A stretch of DNA of 30,129 nucleotides from JAFLTL01 sp964389525. Lineage in GTDB: Bacteria > Bacteroidota > Bacteroidia > Bacteroidales > Muribaculaceae. The notes below the pieces were generated by a model. It searched no databases, was not told the DNA's origin, and saw only the letters and a program-made list of their open reading frames with translations. The stretch spans positions 1 to 30,129 of the forward strand of contig CAYMEX010000027.1 of assembly GCA_964389525.1 (NCBI GenBank), given 5' to 3'. Position 1 is the first letter of the stretch. Each line of letters begins with the position of its first letter. Shown here piece by piece: positions 23,971 through 30,129 of this stretch. The position numbers and the translations under genes are program-made.

Positions 23971-24780
23971 TTACAGATAGGTTATCGGGTTTTTTTCTGT
24001 CTCGGAATAATAGAGTGCAAATTTAGGAAATTTTTTATGAATTAGGCCATAAAAAATTTCTTTTGCGCAAGATTCTGTCTCGTAGTGTCCCAGATCGACT
24101 GTCATTATCGCGTCCGAGTGGTCGAGAAACTGGTTGTGCTTCACGTCGGCGGTGACCATGACGTCGGCTCCGTCGGCTGCGGCGACCGGTATGTACTCGC
24201 CTCCTGATCCTCCGCATATCGCCACACGGCGTATAGTGTGCCCGTCGGCCGGTATCCCGGAGCATCGTGCCACTTTCGCGCCGCATATATGCTTGACTTC
24301 GTTCACGAAATCAAGCGGAGACAGCGGTTCGGGCAGATTGCCGATGACTCCGAGGCCTATCTCCCCCTTGTCTTGTTCTTCGTGATGTAGATCAAGCGGG
24401 TGAGCGTCGGTAAGTCTCAGCTTTTCTGCGAGATTCCACGAGATGCCTCCCGGAGCGCTGTCGAGCGCCGTGTGCGACGAGTAGATTGCGACTCCGGCCT
24501 TGATTGCCGCTATCGCTGTCTGGTCAACCCGGCTGGCTCCGGTAAGTTGCCTGATGCCCTTGAATATCAGGGGGTGATGCGCTACGATGAGATTGCACCC
24601 TTTGGCTACGGCCTCATCTACGATCGCAGGTGTCGCATCGACACATAGAAGCACGCCGCTGCACTCCGTGGCAGCCTGTCCGGGCAGCATTGTCTGCCAC
24701 CCGGTGTTGTCATAAGACTCCTGCCACGATGGATTGGCGAAATCCTCGACTGACTCTATGATCTGCGCGATTGTCGGCAT
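23971..24780 (-). CDS. Nif3-like dinuclear metal centre protein (YbgI/YqfO family)
   Basis: 269 aa. Metal ligands are seen at H68-H69 (NLIVAHHPLIFKG), D107 (YSSHTALDSAPGG) and H232/E236 (VDLGHYETE), spaced as in E. coli YbgI. The size matches the short form without the inserted PII-like domain. Family members form hexameric rings with two metal ions per subunit; one Helicobacter member was reported as a GTP cyclohydrolase 1 type 2, but the general function is unsettled. It starts 6 bp after aspS and ends 5 bp before the zinc-ribbon gene, so the three are one transcript. Confidence 0.93.
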   Translation of the reverse strand: MPTIAQIIESVEDFANPSWQESYDNTGWQTMLPGQAATECSGVLLCVDATPAIVDEAVAKGCNLIVAHHPLIFKGIRQLTGASRVDQTAIAAIKAGVAIYSSHTALDSAPGGISWNLAEKLRLTDAHPLDLHHEEQDKGEIGLGVIGNLPEPLSPLDFVNEVKHICGAKVARCSGIPADGHTIRRVAICGGSGGEYIPVAAADGADVMVTADVKHNQFLDHSDAIMTVDLGHYETESCAKEIFYGLIHKKFPKFALYYSETEKNPITYL

Positions 24781-24786
24781 CGGCAG

Positions 24787-26544
24787 TCAGGCTTCGTCGA
24801 TTACCGCAAGCGACAGTTCGTCGAGCTGCTTCTGGTCGAGCGGAGCGGGAGCGTCGAGCATGACGTCGCGGCCGCTGTTGTTCTTGGGGAACGCGATGCA
24901 GTCGCGTATGCTGTCGAGTCCGGCCATGAGCGAAACCCAGCGGTCGAGACCGTAGGCCAGACCTCCGTGAGGAGGTGCGCCATAGGTAAAGGCGTTCATC
25001 AGGAACCCGAACTGCTCGCGGGCTTTCTCGGGCGTGAAACCGAGTATGTCAAACATCTTGGCCTGCAGGGCCGAGTCGTGTATTCGTATCGATCCGCCGC
25101 CTACTTCCACACCGTTGATCACCATGTCGTAGGCATCGGCGCGCACTGCTGCCGGATTGGTGTCGAGCATGGGTATATCCTCGTCTTTGGGGTGTGTGAA
25201 CGGGTGGTGCATTGCCATGAGGCGTCCCTCTTCCTCGCTCCATTCAAACATGGGGAAGTCGATGACCCACAGGCATGAAAATTTGTTTTTATCGCGTAGG
25301 CCCAGACGGCTGCCCATCTCAAGACGGAGCTCACCGAGCTGCTTGCGGGTCTTCATTGCGTCGTCTCCGCTCAGTATCAGTATGAGGTCGCCCGGCTTGG
25401 CTTCCATCTTGTCCTTGAGCTGCTGAAGCGTCTCCTGAGTGTAGAACTTGTCGACGCTCGACTTGACGTTTCCGTCGGCCTCGACGCGGGCATATACCAT
25501 ACCTTTGGCTCCGATCTGGGGGCGCTTTACCCATTCGGTGAGCTGGTCGATCTGTTTGCGGGTATAGGATGCAGCCCCTTCCACGCATATGCCGCCGATA
25601 TATGCGGCGCTGTCAAATACGCTGAATCCATGACCCTTGAGCACATCGTCAAGTTCAACAAACGTCATGCCGAACCGAGTGTCGGGCTTGTCGCTGCCAT
25701 AGAACCGCATTGCGTCGGCCCATGTCATGCGGGGGAACTGTCCCTCGATCTCGATGCCTCGTATCTCTTTGAAAAGATGCTTGGCCATTCCCTCGAAAAG
25801 AGCGATGACATCTTCCTGCTCGACAAAACTCATCTCGCAGTCGATCTGCGTGAACTCGGGCTGGCGGTCGGCTCTGAGATCCTCGTCGCGGAAACATTTT
25901 ACGATCTGGAAATAACGGTCCATGCCGGCAACCATGAGGAGCTGCTTAAGTGTCTGCGGAGACTGGGGGAGGGCATAGAACTGGCCGTGGTTCATGCGCG
26001 AGGGAACGACAAAGTCACGCGCACCTTCGGGCGTCGAGCCGATAAGCATAGGTGTCTCGATCTCAAGAAATCCCTTGCTGTCGAGATAGCGGCGCACTTC
26101 CATCGTCATGCGGTGACGCAGCTCAATATTCTTGCGGACAGGATTGCGGCGGAGGTCGAGATATCGGTATTTCATGCGCAGATCGTCGCCGCCGTCGCTC
26201 TCGTCTTCAATCGTGAACGGAGGGACTGCACTCGTGTTGAGCACATTTACTTCCGATGCTTCGATCTCGATGTCGCCGGTCGGTATTTTTGAGTTCTTGC
26301 TCGTGCGCTCGGTGACAACGCCCTTTATCTGCACGACAAATTCACGGCCAAGGTGGTTGGCGGCGTCCTGTAGCCCGGAGTTGACTTCGGTGTTGAAAAC
26401 TATCTGAGTGATACCATAACGGTCGCGGAGGTCAATAAAAGTCATGCCTCCCATTTTGCGGATGCGCTGCACCCATCCGGCGAGCGTCACGTTTTCTCCG
26501 ACGTTGGCGATACGAAGTTCGCCGCAAGTCTTGTTACGGAACAT
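24787..26544 (-). CDS. aspS: Aspartate--tRNA ligase
   Basis: 585 aa class II synthetase, bacterial type. It charges tRNA-Asp with aspartate. The N-terminal OB-fold anticodon domain spans about 1-105 (VTLAGWVQRIRKMGGMTFID). Motif 2 is FRDEDLRADRQPEFTQID from 218. A GAD insertion domain lies in the middle (about 285-420). Motif 3 is GLAYGLDRWVSLMAG, followed by IRDCIAFPKN. The EGARDFVVPSR segment is characteristic of bacterial AspRS. The start ATG at 26544 leads directly into the OB fold. First gene of the aspS - Nif3-like - zinc-ribbon operon, with a structured leader upstream. Confidence 0.98.
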   Translation of the reverse strand: MFRNKTCGELRIANVGENVTLAGWVQRIRKMGGMTFIDLRDRYGITQIVFNTEVNSGLQDAANHLGREFVVQIKGVVTERTSKNSKIPTGDIEIEASEVNVLNTSAVPPFTIEDESDGGDDLRMKYRYLDLRRNPVRKNIELRHRMTMEVRRYLDSKGFLEIETPMLIGSTPEGARDFVVPSRMNHGQFYALPQSPQTLKQLLMVAGMDRYFQIVKCFRDEDLRADRQPEFTQIDCEMSFVEQEDVIALFEGMAKHLFKEIRGIEIEGQFPRMTWADAMRFYGSDKPDTRFGMTFVELDDVLKGHGFSVFDSAAYIGGICVEGAASYTRKQIDQLTEWVKRPQIGAKGMVYARVEADGNVKSSVDKFYTQETLQQLKDKMEAKPGDLILILSGDDAMKTRKQLGELRLEMGSRLGLRDKNKFSCLWVIDFPMFEWSEEEGRLMAMHHPFTHPKDEDIPMLDTNPAAVRADAYDMVINGVEVGGGSIRIHDSALQAKMFDILGFTPEKAREQFGFLMNAFTYGAPPHGGLAYGLDRWVSLMAGLDSIRDCIAFPKNNSGRDVMLDAPAPLDQKQLDELSLAVIDEA

Positions 26545-26575
26545 ATATGTAGCTTTAGTTATAAATCGTTGTCGA

Positions 26576-26629
26576 CGAGCCGTCTGTGTTGTCTTGCCGC
26601 ATTATCATGCGGCCGCTGTTGCCGACTCG
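26576..26629 (-). promoter_or_regulatory. Hairpin in the aspS leader
   Basis: On the minus strand a perfect stem GCCGCAT-GATA-ATGCGGC (26596-26613) sits inside a weaker outer stem: CGAGTCGGC (26629-26621) with GACGGCTCG (26584-26576), having one mismatch and one G-T pair. It begins a few bases after the predicted transcript start. It could stabilise the mRNA or regulate aspS; it does not look like a T-box. Confidence 0.45.
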
Positions 26630-26643
26630 TGTTTATTGCCGTG

Positions 26644-26651
26644 CAAAAATA
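26644..26651 (-). promoter_or_regulatory. -7 box of the aspS promoter
   Basis: TATTTTTG on the minus strand matches TAnnTTTG. No TTTG is found at the standard -33 distance. Start would be near 26637, giving a ~93-nt leader. Confidence 0.5.
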
Positions 26652-26696
26652 GCGAAAATTGACACAAAATCTGTGAATTTCGGTGAGAAAATACAA

Positions 26697-26728
26697 AAAT
26701 CCGGAAGCTCCAATGAGAATCCGGATTT
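26697..26728 (-). terminator. Rho-independent terminator of the M23 peptidase gene
   Basis: AAATCCGGA (26697-26705) pairs with TCCGGATTT (26720-26728). On the minus strand the stem runs into TTTTTGTATTTTC. It is about 32 bp past the stop codon. Confidence 0.82.
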
Positions 26729-26759
26729 CTGTATGCGCTTATCGACATTGTCCTGTCGT

Positions 26760-27752
26760 TTATTTTATTCTTAGCTTGCGGCCGATTTTCAGGGTGGTCT
26801 TTGTGCTGATGCCGTTAAGCTGGCATATCTTGTTGACAGTTGTGCCCTGTCGCGAAGCGATGCGCCCGAGTGTGTCGCCCGATTTGATCGTGTAGTATTG
26901 TGCGCCCGATGCAGCGGCTCTTGCTGCATTTTTGGCTGCTTCCGGGTGACTCTTCATGTATTCGGCATACTCGGCGAGATACTTTTTCTGATATTCTGAA
27001 TTGGCTGCCGGATCGTAGTTGCGTGCGATCTGATAGGTGTCCTTGTCAAAGGTGTAGGTGTCGGTGTGTACCGTCTGGTTGGCAAAGTCGAAGATTGCCG
27101 CAGGGTTGATGGGGTAGCCCATGAAGCGGGTCTCGAAATGGAGGTGAGGACCGGTCGATCGTCCGGTGTTGCCGCCGAGTGCGATCGGGTCTCCGGCTTT
27201 TACGATCTGATCTGGCTCGACAAGAAATTTGGAGAGGTGGCCGTAGACGGTCTCGAGTCCGTTGGTGTGGCGGAGGATTACATAGTATCCGTATCCGCGT
27301 CGCTCAAACTTTGTCAGGCGCACTTTTCCGTCGAATGCCGCGCGGATTGTGTCGCCGATATGTACTTTCAGGTCTATGCCTTTGTGCTGGCGGCGGAAAC
27401 GTCTGCGGTAGCCGTAGGGCGATGTGACGTAGCCGGCATGTGGCATTACGAATTTGCTTACGTCGATCACTTGCGATTGAGGCACGTCGGCCGGCTTGAA
27501 GGGATTGACAAGCTGGCTGTCCCAGCCCTCGGTGTAGATGTCCATTTCAGGCTCTTCCTCTTCTTTGAAAAGCTGATCGAGAAACTGCTGTGTGCCTTCT
27601 ACCTTGATCTGTTCGCCTATATTCTGCTGCTTCGCGATAAGCTCGGCGTGCTCTTCTTTATGTGCGCCTGGCAGATGGAGTGACTGGCCGAAAACAGTCG
27701 GAGCTGCCAACAGGCATGTGAAAAGTGTTATTCTGGCTAAAATTCGTTGCAT
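26760..27752 (-). CDS. M23 family peptidoglycan endopeptidase with C-terminal LysM
   Basis: 330 aa. Signal peptide MQRILARITLFTCLLAAPTVFG. The LytM/M23 zinc site is H123-x3-D127 (RQHKGIDLKV) and H203-x-H205 (STGPHLHFETRF), complete and so probably active against peptide cross-links in the wall. A LysM domain at about 285-330 (YYTIKSGDTLGRIASRQGT) binds peptidoglycan glycan. An acidic linker precedes the catalytic domain. It acts in the periplasm, in wall remodelling or division. It lies 96 bp after ndk, with no clear promoter of its own: two GGAGAGATTGG direct repeats (27776-27786 and 27794-27804) are all I see in the gap. Its terminator is strong. Confidence 0.94.
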   Translation of the reverse strand: MQRILARITLFTCLLAAPTVFGQSLHLPGAHKEEHAELIAKQQNIGEQIKVEGTQQFLDQLFKEEEEPEMDIYTEGWDSQLVNPFKPADVPQSQVIDVSKFVMPHAGYVTSPYGYRRRFRRQHKGIDLKVHIGDTIRAAFDGKVRLTKFERRGYGYYVILRHTNGLETVYGHLSKFLVEPDQIVKAGDPIALGGNTGRSTGPHLHFETRFMGYPINPAAIFDFANQTVHTDTYTFDKDTYQIARNYDPAANSEYQKKYLAEYAEYMKSHPEAAKNAARAAASGAQYYTIKSGDTLGRIASRQGTTVNKICQLNGISTKTTLKIGRKLRIK

Positions 27753-27848
27753 CTCAGAGTTGTTTTCCCCTTCTCGGAGAGATTGGTTTGTTTGGAGAGA
27801 TTGGCTGTAGTCTTTTCTCTTCTTTAGTTCGATTGGTTTTGTGGATCA

Positions 27849-28310
27849 CTAATTTCCTTCCGGATCATAGAGAAATCCCATGTTTGCCGGAATGTAGTCA
27901 AATAGTTCATCATCCTTGAAAAAACGTTTGATTTCAATCTCGGCGCTTTCGGGGCTGTCAGAGGCATGGACGATATTTTCCTGATTGCTCATGGCGTAGT
28001 CTCCGCGTATCGTTCCGGGAGCTGCTTTTGAACCGTCAGTGCTGCCTACCATGTTTCTTACAACCTCAATCGCATTCTTCCCCTTCACACAGACCGCAAT
28101 GACTGGCGACGCAGTCATAGAAGCCAGAAGATAGGGAAAAAACGGACGGTTGACCAGATGAGCGTAATGCTCTCGCAGGAGACTCTCACTAAGTGTCATC
28201 ATTTTCAATCCGGTAAGTATTAGGCCTTTTCTCTGAAGACGAGATATTATCTCGCCTGTGAGAGCACGCTCAATGCCCGACGGCTTGATGAGAATGAGAG
28301 TTGATTCCAT
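27849..28310 (-). CDS. ndk: Nucleoside diphosphate kinase
   Basis: 153 aa from the ATG at 28310; an ATG two codons earlier (28316) is equally possible, but family members usually begin M-E-x-T-L. It transfers the gamma-phosphate between nucleoside triphosphates and diphosphates by a phospho-histidine. The catalytic His is in NIVHASDSPESAEIE (H115 here). Further signatures are TLILIKPSGIERAL, FFPYLLASMTASPVIA, GSTDGSKAAPGTIRGDY and the Bacteroidetes-type C-terminal tail ending FDYIPANMGFLYD, slightly longer than the E. coli enzyme (143 aa). Promoter at 28350-28380. M23 peptidase gene follows. Confidence 0.97.
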   Translation of the reverse strand: MESTLILIKPSGIERALTGEIISRLQRKGLILTGLKMMTLSESLLREHYAHLVNRPFFPYLLASMTASPVIAVCVKGKNAIEVVRNMVGSTDGSKAAPGTIRGDYAMSNQENIVHASDSPESAEIEIKRFFKDDELFDYIPANMGFLYDPEGN

Positions 28311-28349
28311 TAACATGATGTTGGTTATTTCACAACAATTTGGTCTTTA

Positions 28350-28380
28350 CAAAGATAATGAATAGAGTGTAAAAGAGAAA
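28350..28380 (-). promoter_or_regulatory. Promoter of ndk
   Basis: On the minus strand TTTC (plus 28377-28380), 19 nt and TATCTTTG (plus 28350-28357): a full -7 match and a 3/4 match at -33. Start near 28343, about 30 nt before the ATG. Confidence 0.7.
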
Positions 28381-28460
28381 GTCGGATGCGGTTTAAAAAA
28401 GTCTAATTATCAGCATTATGTGTTACATGTGTCTTTAAGTCGCTGTGATATAGAAGTTTG

Positions 28461-28478
28461 TGTAAAACATGTTTTACA
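28461..28478. promoter_or_regulatory. Perfect 18-bp palindrome between mutB and ndk
   Basis: TGTAAAACATGTTTTACA is its own reverse complement. It sits about 105 bp upstream of the ndk -7 box and just past the mutB terminator. Symmetry and base make-up fit a dimeric regulator site, but no regulator can be named. Confidence 0.5.
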
Positions 28479-28483
28479 ACATA

Positions 28484-28518
28484 AAATCTCCGGTCTCAGA
28501 ATCTGAAACCGGAGATTT
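28484..28518 (-). terminator. Terminator of methylmalonyl-CoA mutase gene
   Basis: The 35-nt segment is a near-perfect palindrome: arms at 28484-28500 and 28502-28518 differ by one base. On the minus strand it is followed by TATG after a TTTT run. It lies about 83 bp past the stop and could work in both directions. Confidence 0.8.
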
Positions 28519-28600
28519 ATGGATTATCTTTTCAGCGACAAGTCTCGCCGAAGAAAATACATGTCGTAATTATGCGTCCAGAAGTATCTGACTCGCAGAA

Positions 28601-30129
28601 TTATGCGTTCTCAAGATCGGGGTCGAGGATCTCAAGCATCTTGATGGCCGACAGCGGGATGCGTGTGCCGGGGCCGAAGATTGCTGCTACACCTGCCTTA
28701 TAGAGGAAGTCGTAGTCCTGTGCAGGTATCACACCGCCGGCTGTTACGAGGATATCCTCACGGCCAAGTTTCTTGAGCTCGTCGATAACCTGAGGTATGA
28801 GAGTCTTGTGGCCTGCGGCAAGCGAGCTGACGCCAAGGATGTGGACGTCGTTCTCGACTGCCTGGCGGGCTGCCTCGGCGGGAGTCTGGAAGAGGGGACC
28901 CATGTCGACGTCGAAGCCGCAGTCGGCATAGCCGGTTGCCACAACTTTAGCGCCGCGGTCGTGTCCGTCCTGACCCATCTTGGCGATCATTATACGGGGC
29001 TGGCGGCCTTCCTTCTTGGCGAATGCCTCGCACATGCGCTGTGCTTTCTGGAAGTCGGGATCTTGTTTTGTTTCGCTTGAATACACGCCTGAGATTGTTC
29101 TGATGACTGCTTTGTAACGTCCTACAACTTCCTCGCATGCGTCGGAGATTTCTCCGAGGGTAGCACGCAGACCGGCTGCTTTCACTGCGAGATCAAGAAG
29201 GTTGCCCTTCTTGGTGCGCACGCATTCGGTGATTGCCTCGAGAGCCTCTTTCACGGCTTTCTCGTCGCGGTTAGCCTTAGTGCTGTTCAGATGCTCGATC
29301 TGCTCCTTGCGCACCTCGGTGTTGTCGATCTCGAGGATGTCGATGGGATCCTCGTGGTCGAGACGATACTTGTTGATGCCGACAATTGTCTGACGGCCGG
29401 AGTCGATGCGGGCCTGAGTGCGGGCTGCGGCCTCCTCGATGCGCATTTTGGGCAGGCCGGTCTCGATAGCCTTGGCCATGCCGCCGAGCTTCTCGATCTC
29501 CTGGATGTGCTGCCATGCGCGGTGAGCGATCTCGTTGGTGAGGCTCTCTACGTAGTAGCTGCCTGCCCAGGGATCGATCTCCTTGGTGATGTAAGTCTCT
29601 TCCTGAATGTAGATCTGTGTGTTACGCGCGATACGTGCCGAGAAGTCGGTGGGAAGCGCGATTGCCTCGTCGAGAGCGTTGGTGTGAAGGCTCTGTGTGT
29701 GGCCGAGAGCTGCGCCCATTGCCTCGATACATGTGCGGCCCACGTTGTTGAAGGGATCCTGCTCGGTGAGCGACCATCCCGATGTCTGGGAGTGAGTGCG
29801 CAGAGCGAGGCTCTTCGGGTTCTTCGGGTTGAACTGCTTGACGATCTTCGCCCAGAGCATACGTGCGGCACGCATCTTGGCGATCTCCATGAAGAAGTTC
29901 ATGCCGATGGCCCAGAAGAACGACAGACGGGGCGCGAATGCGTCGATGTCCATGCCGGCGTTAACACCTGCACGCAGATACTCAAGACCGTCGGCAAGTG
30001 TGTATGCGAGCTCGATATCGCATGTAGCTCCGGCCTCCTGCATGTGGTAGCCCGAGATGGAGATGGAGTTGAATTTGGGCATGTTCTGCGAGGTGTACTC
30101 GAAGATGTCGGCGATTATTCGCATCGAGA
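28601..30129 (-). CDS. mutB: Methylmalonyl-CoA mutase large subunit, N-terminus cut by window edge
   Basis: The last ~509 residues are visible. The frame stays open to the right edge, so the Met at 30122-30124 is internal and about 200 N-terminal residues of a ~715-aa protein are missing. The enzyme interconverts succinyl-CoA and (R)-methylmalonyl-CoA with adenosylcobalamin, on the route to propionate in Bacteroidales. Seen here: the rest of the TIM barrel (SISGYHMQEAGATCDIELAY, then FFMEIAKMRAARMLWA, RTHSQTSGWSLTEQDPFNNV) and the C-terminal B12 domain. The latter has the base-off ligand histidine in GQDGHDRGAK (His codon at 28961-28963), the partner stretch GVSSLAAGH and the GG turn in LVTAGGVIPAQDYDFL. 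The small subunit would be expected off the right edge. Its terminator is at 28484-28518. Confidence 0.96.
   Translation of the reverse strand, partial: SMRIIADIFEYTSQNMPKFNSISISGYHMQEAGATCDIELAYTLADGLEYLRAGVNAGMDIDAFAPRLSFFWAIGMNFFMEIAKMRAARMLWAKIVKQFNPKNPKSLALRTHSQTSGWSLTEQDPFNNVGRTCIEAMGAALGHTQSLHTNALDEAIALPTDFSARIARNTQIYIQEETYITKEIDPWAGSYYVESLTNEIAHRAWQHIQEIEKLGGMAKAIETGLPKMRIEEAAARTQARIDSGRQTIVGINKYRLDHEDPIDILEIDNTEVRKEQIEHLNSTKANRDEKAVKEALEAITECVRTKKGNLLDLAVKAAGLRATLGEISDACEEVVGRYKAVIRTISGVYSSETKQDPDFQKAQRMCEAFAKKEGRQPRIMIAKMGQDGHDRGAKVVATGYADCGFDVDMGPLFQTPAEAARQAVENDVHILGVSSLAAGHKTLIPQVIDELKKLGREDILVTAGGVIPAQDYDFLYKAGVAAIFGPGTRIPLSAIKMLEILDPDLENA

Overview
The window looks like chromosomal DNA of a gut Bacteroidales bacterium, most likely a Muribaculaceae-type organism (inference). 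Support comes from Bacteroidetes-style promoters (-33 TTTG, -7 TAnnTTTG) ahead of several genes and from the gene content: a Bacteroides-type serine palmitoyltransferase, methylmalonyl-CoA mutase, DUF1080 sugar proteins, a DUF4286-ruvC pair and an HdeD/DUF308 protein. Most of the window is moderately GC-rich. The first ~4.2 kb is visibly AT-rich, which marks it as a probable acquired segment.

Layout. Positions 1-4086 (minus strand) hold a small defence-type cluster: a YhcG/DUF1016 PD-(D/E)XK nuclease followed by a large single-chain type IIG-like restriction-methyltransferase that runs off the left edge. A terminator at 4223-4253 closes nhaA (minus), whose leader carries an inverted repeat. 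From 5904 to 11568 the plus strand holds a DUF456 membrane protein, then a duplicated promoter segment, an ABC permease, a Gfo/Idh/MocA oxidoreductase, a family 2 glycosyltransferase, DUF4286, ruvC and a GNAT acetyltransferase; several of these overlap or nearly abut. mutS2 converges on them from the minus strand. An HdeD-like gene (plus) with a terminator is followed by about 900 bp without a credible gene, filled by a tandem ~160-bp repeat and a series of small hairpins.

From 15661 to the right end every gene is on the minus strand: a thioredoxin-fold protein lacking its CxxC, with a promoter overlapped by a palindrome; a secreted sugar-modification pair (Tat-signal Gfo/Idh/MocA oxidoreductase and DUF1080 lipoprotein) that may be read through from an M16 peptidase; serine palmitoyltransferase; an aspS - Nif3-like - zinc-ribbon operon; an M23/LysM envelope peptidase; ndk; and the C-terminal part of methylmalonyl-CoA mutase, cut by the right edge.

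How the genes work together. The core genes cover translation (aspS), nucleotide balance (ndk), recombination (ruvC, mutS2), sphingolipid synthesis (SPT), propionate/succinate metabolism (mutB) and envelope maintenance (M23, M16, ABC permease). I found no clearly new multi-gene system. The best leads are the YhcG plus type IIG pair at the AT-rich left end, the 14.85-15.5 kb repeat/hairpin tract, the cysteine-less redoxin with its palindromic promoter, and the duplicated promoter ahead of the ABC permease.
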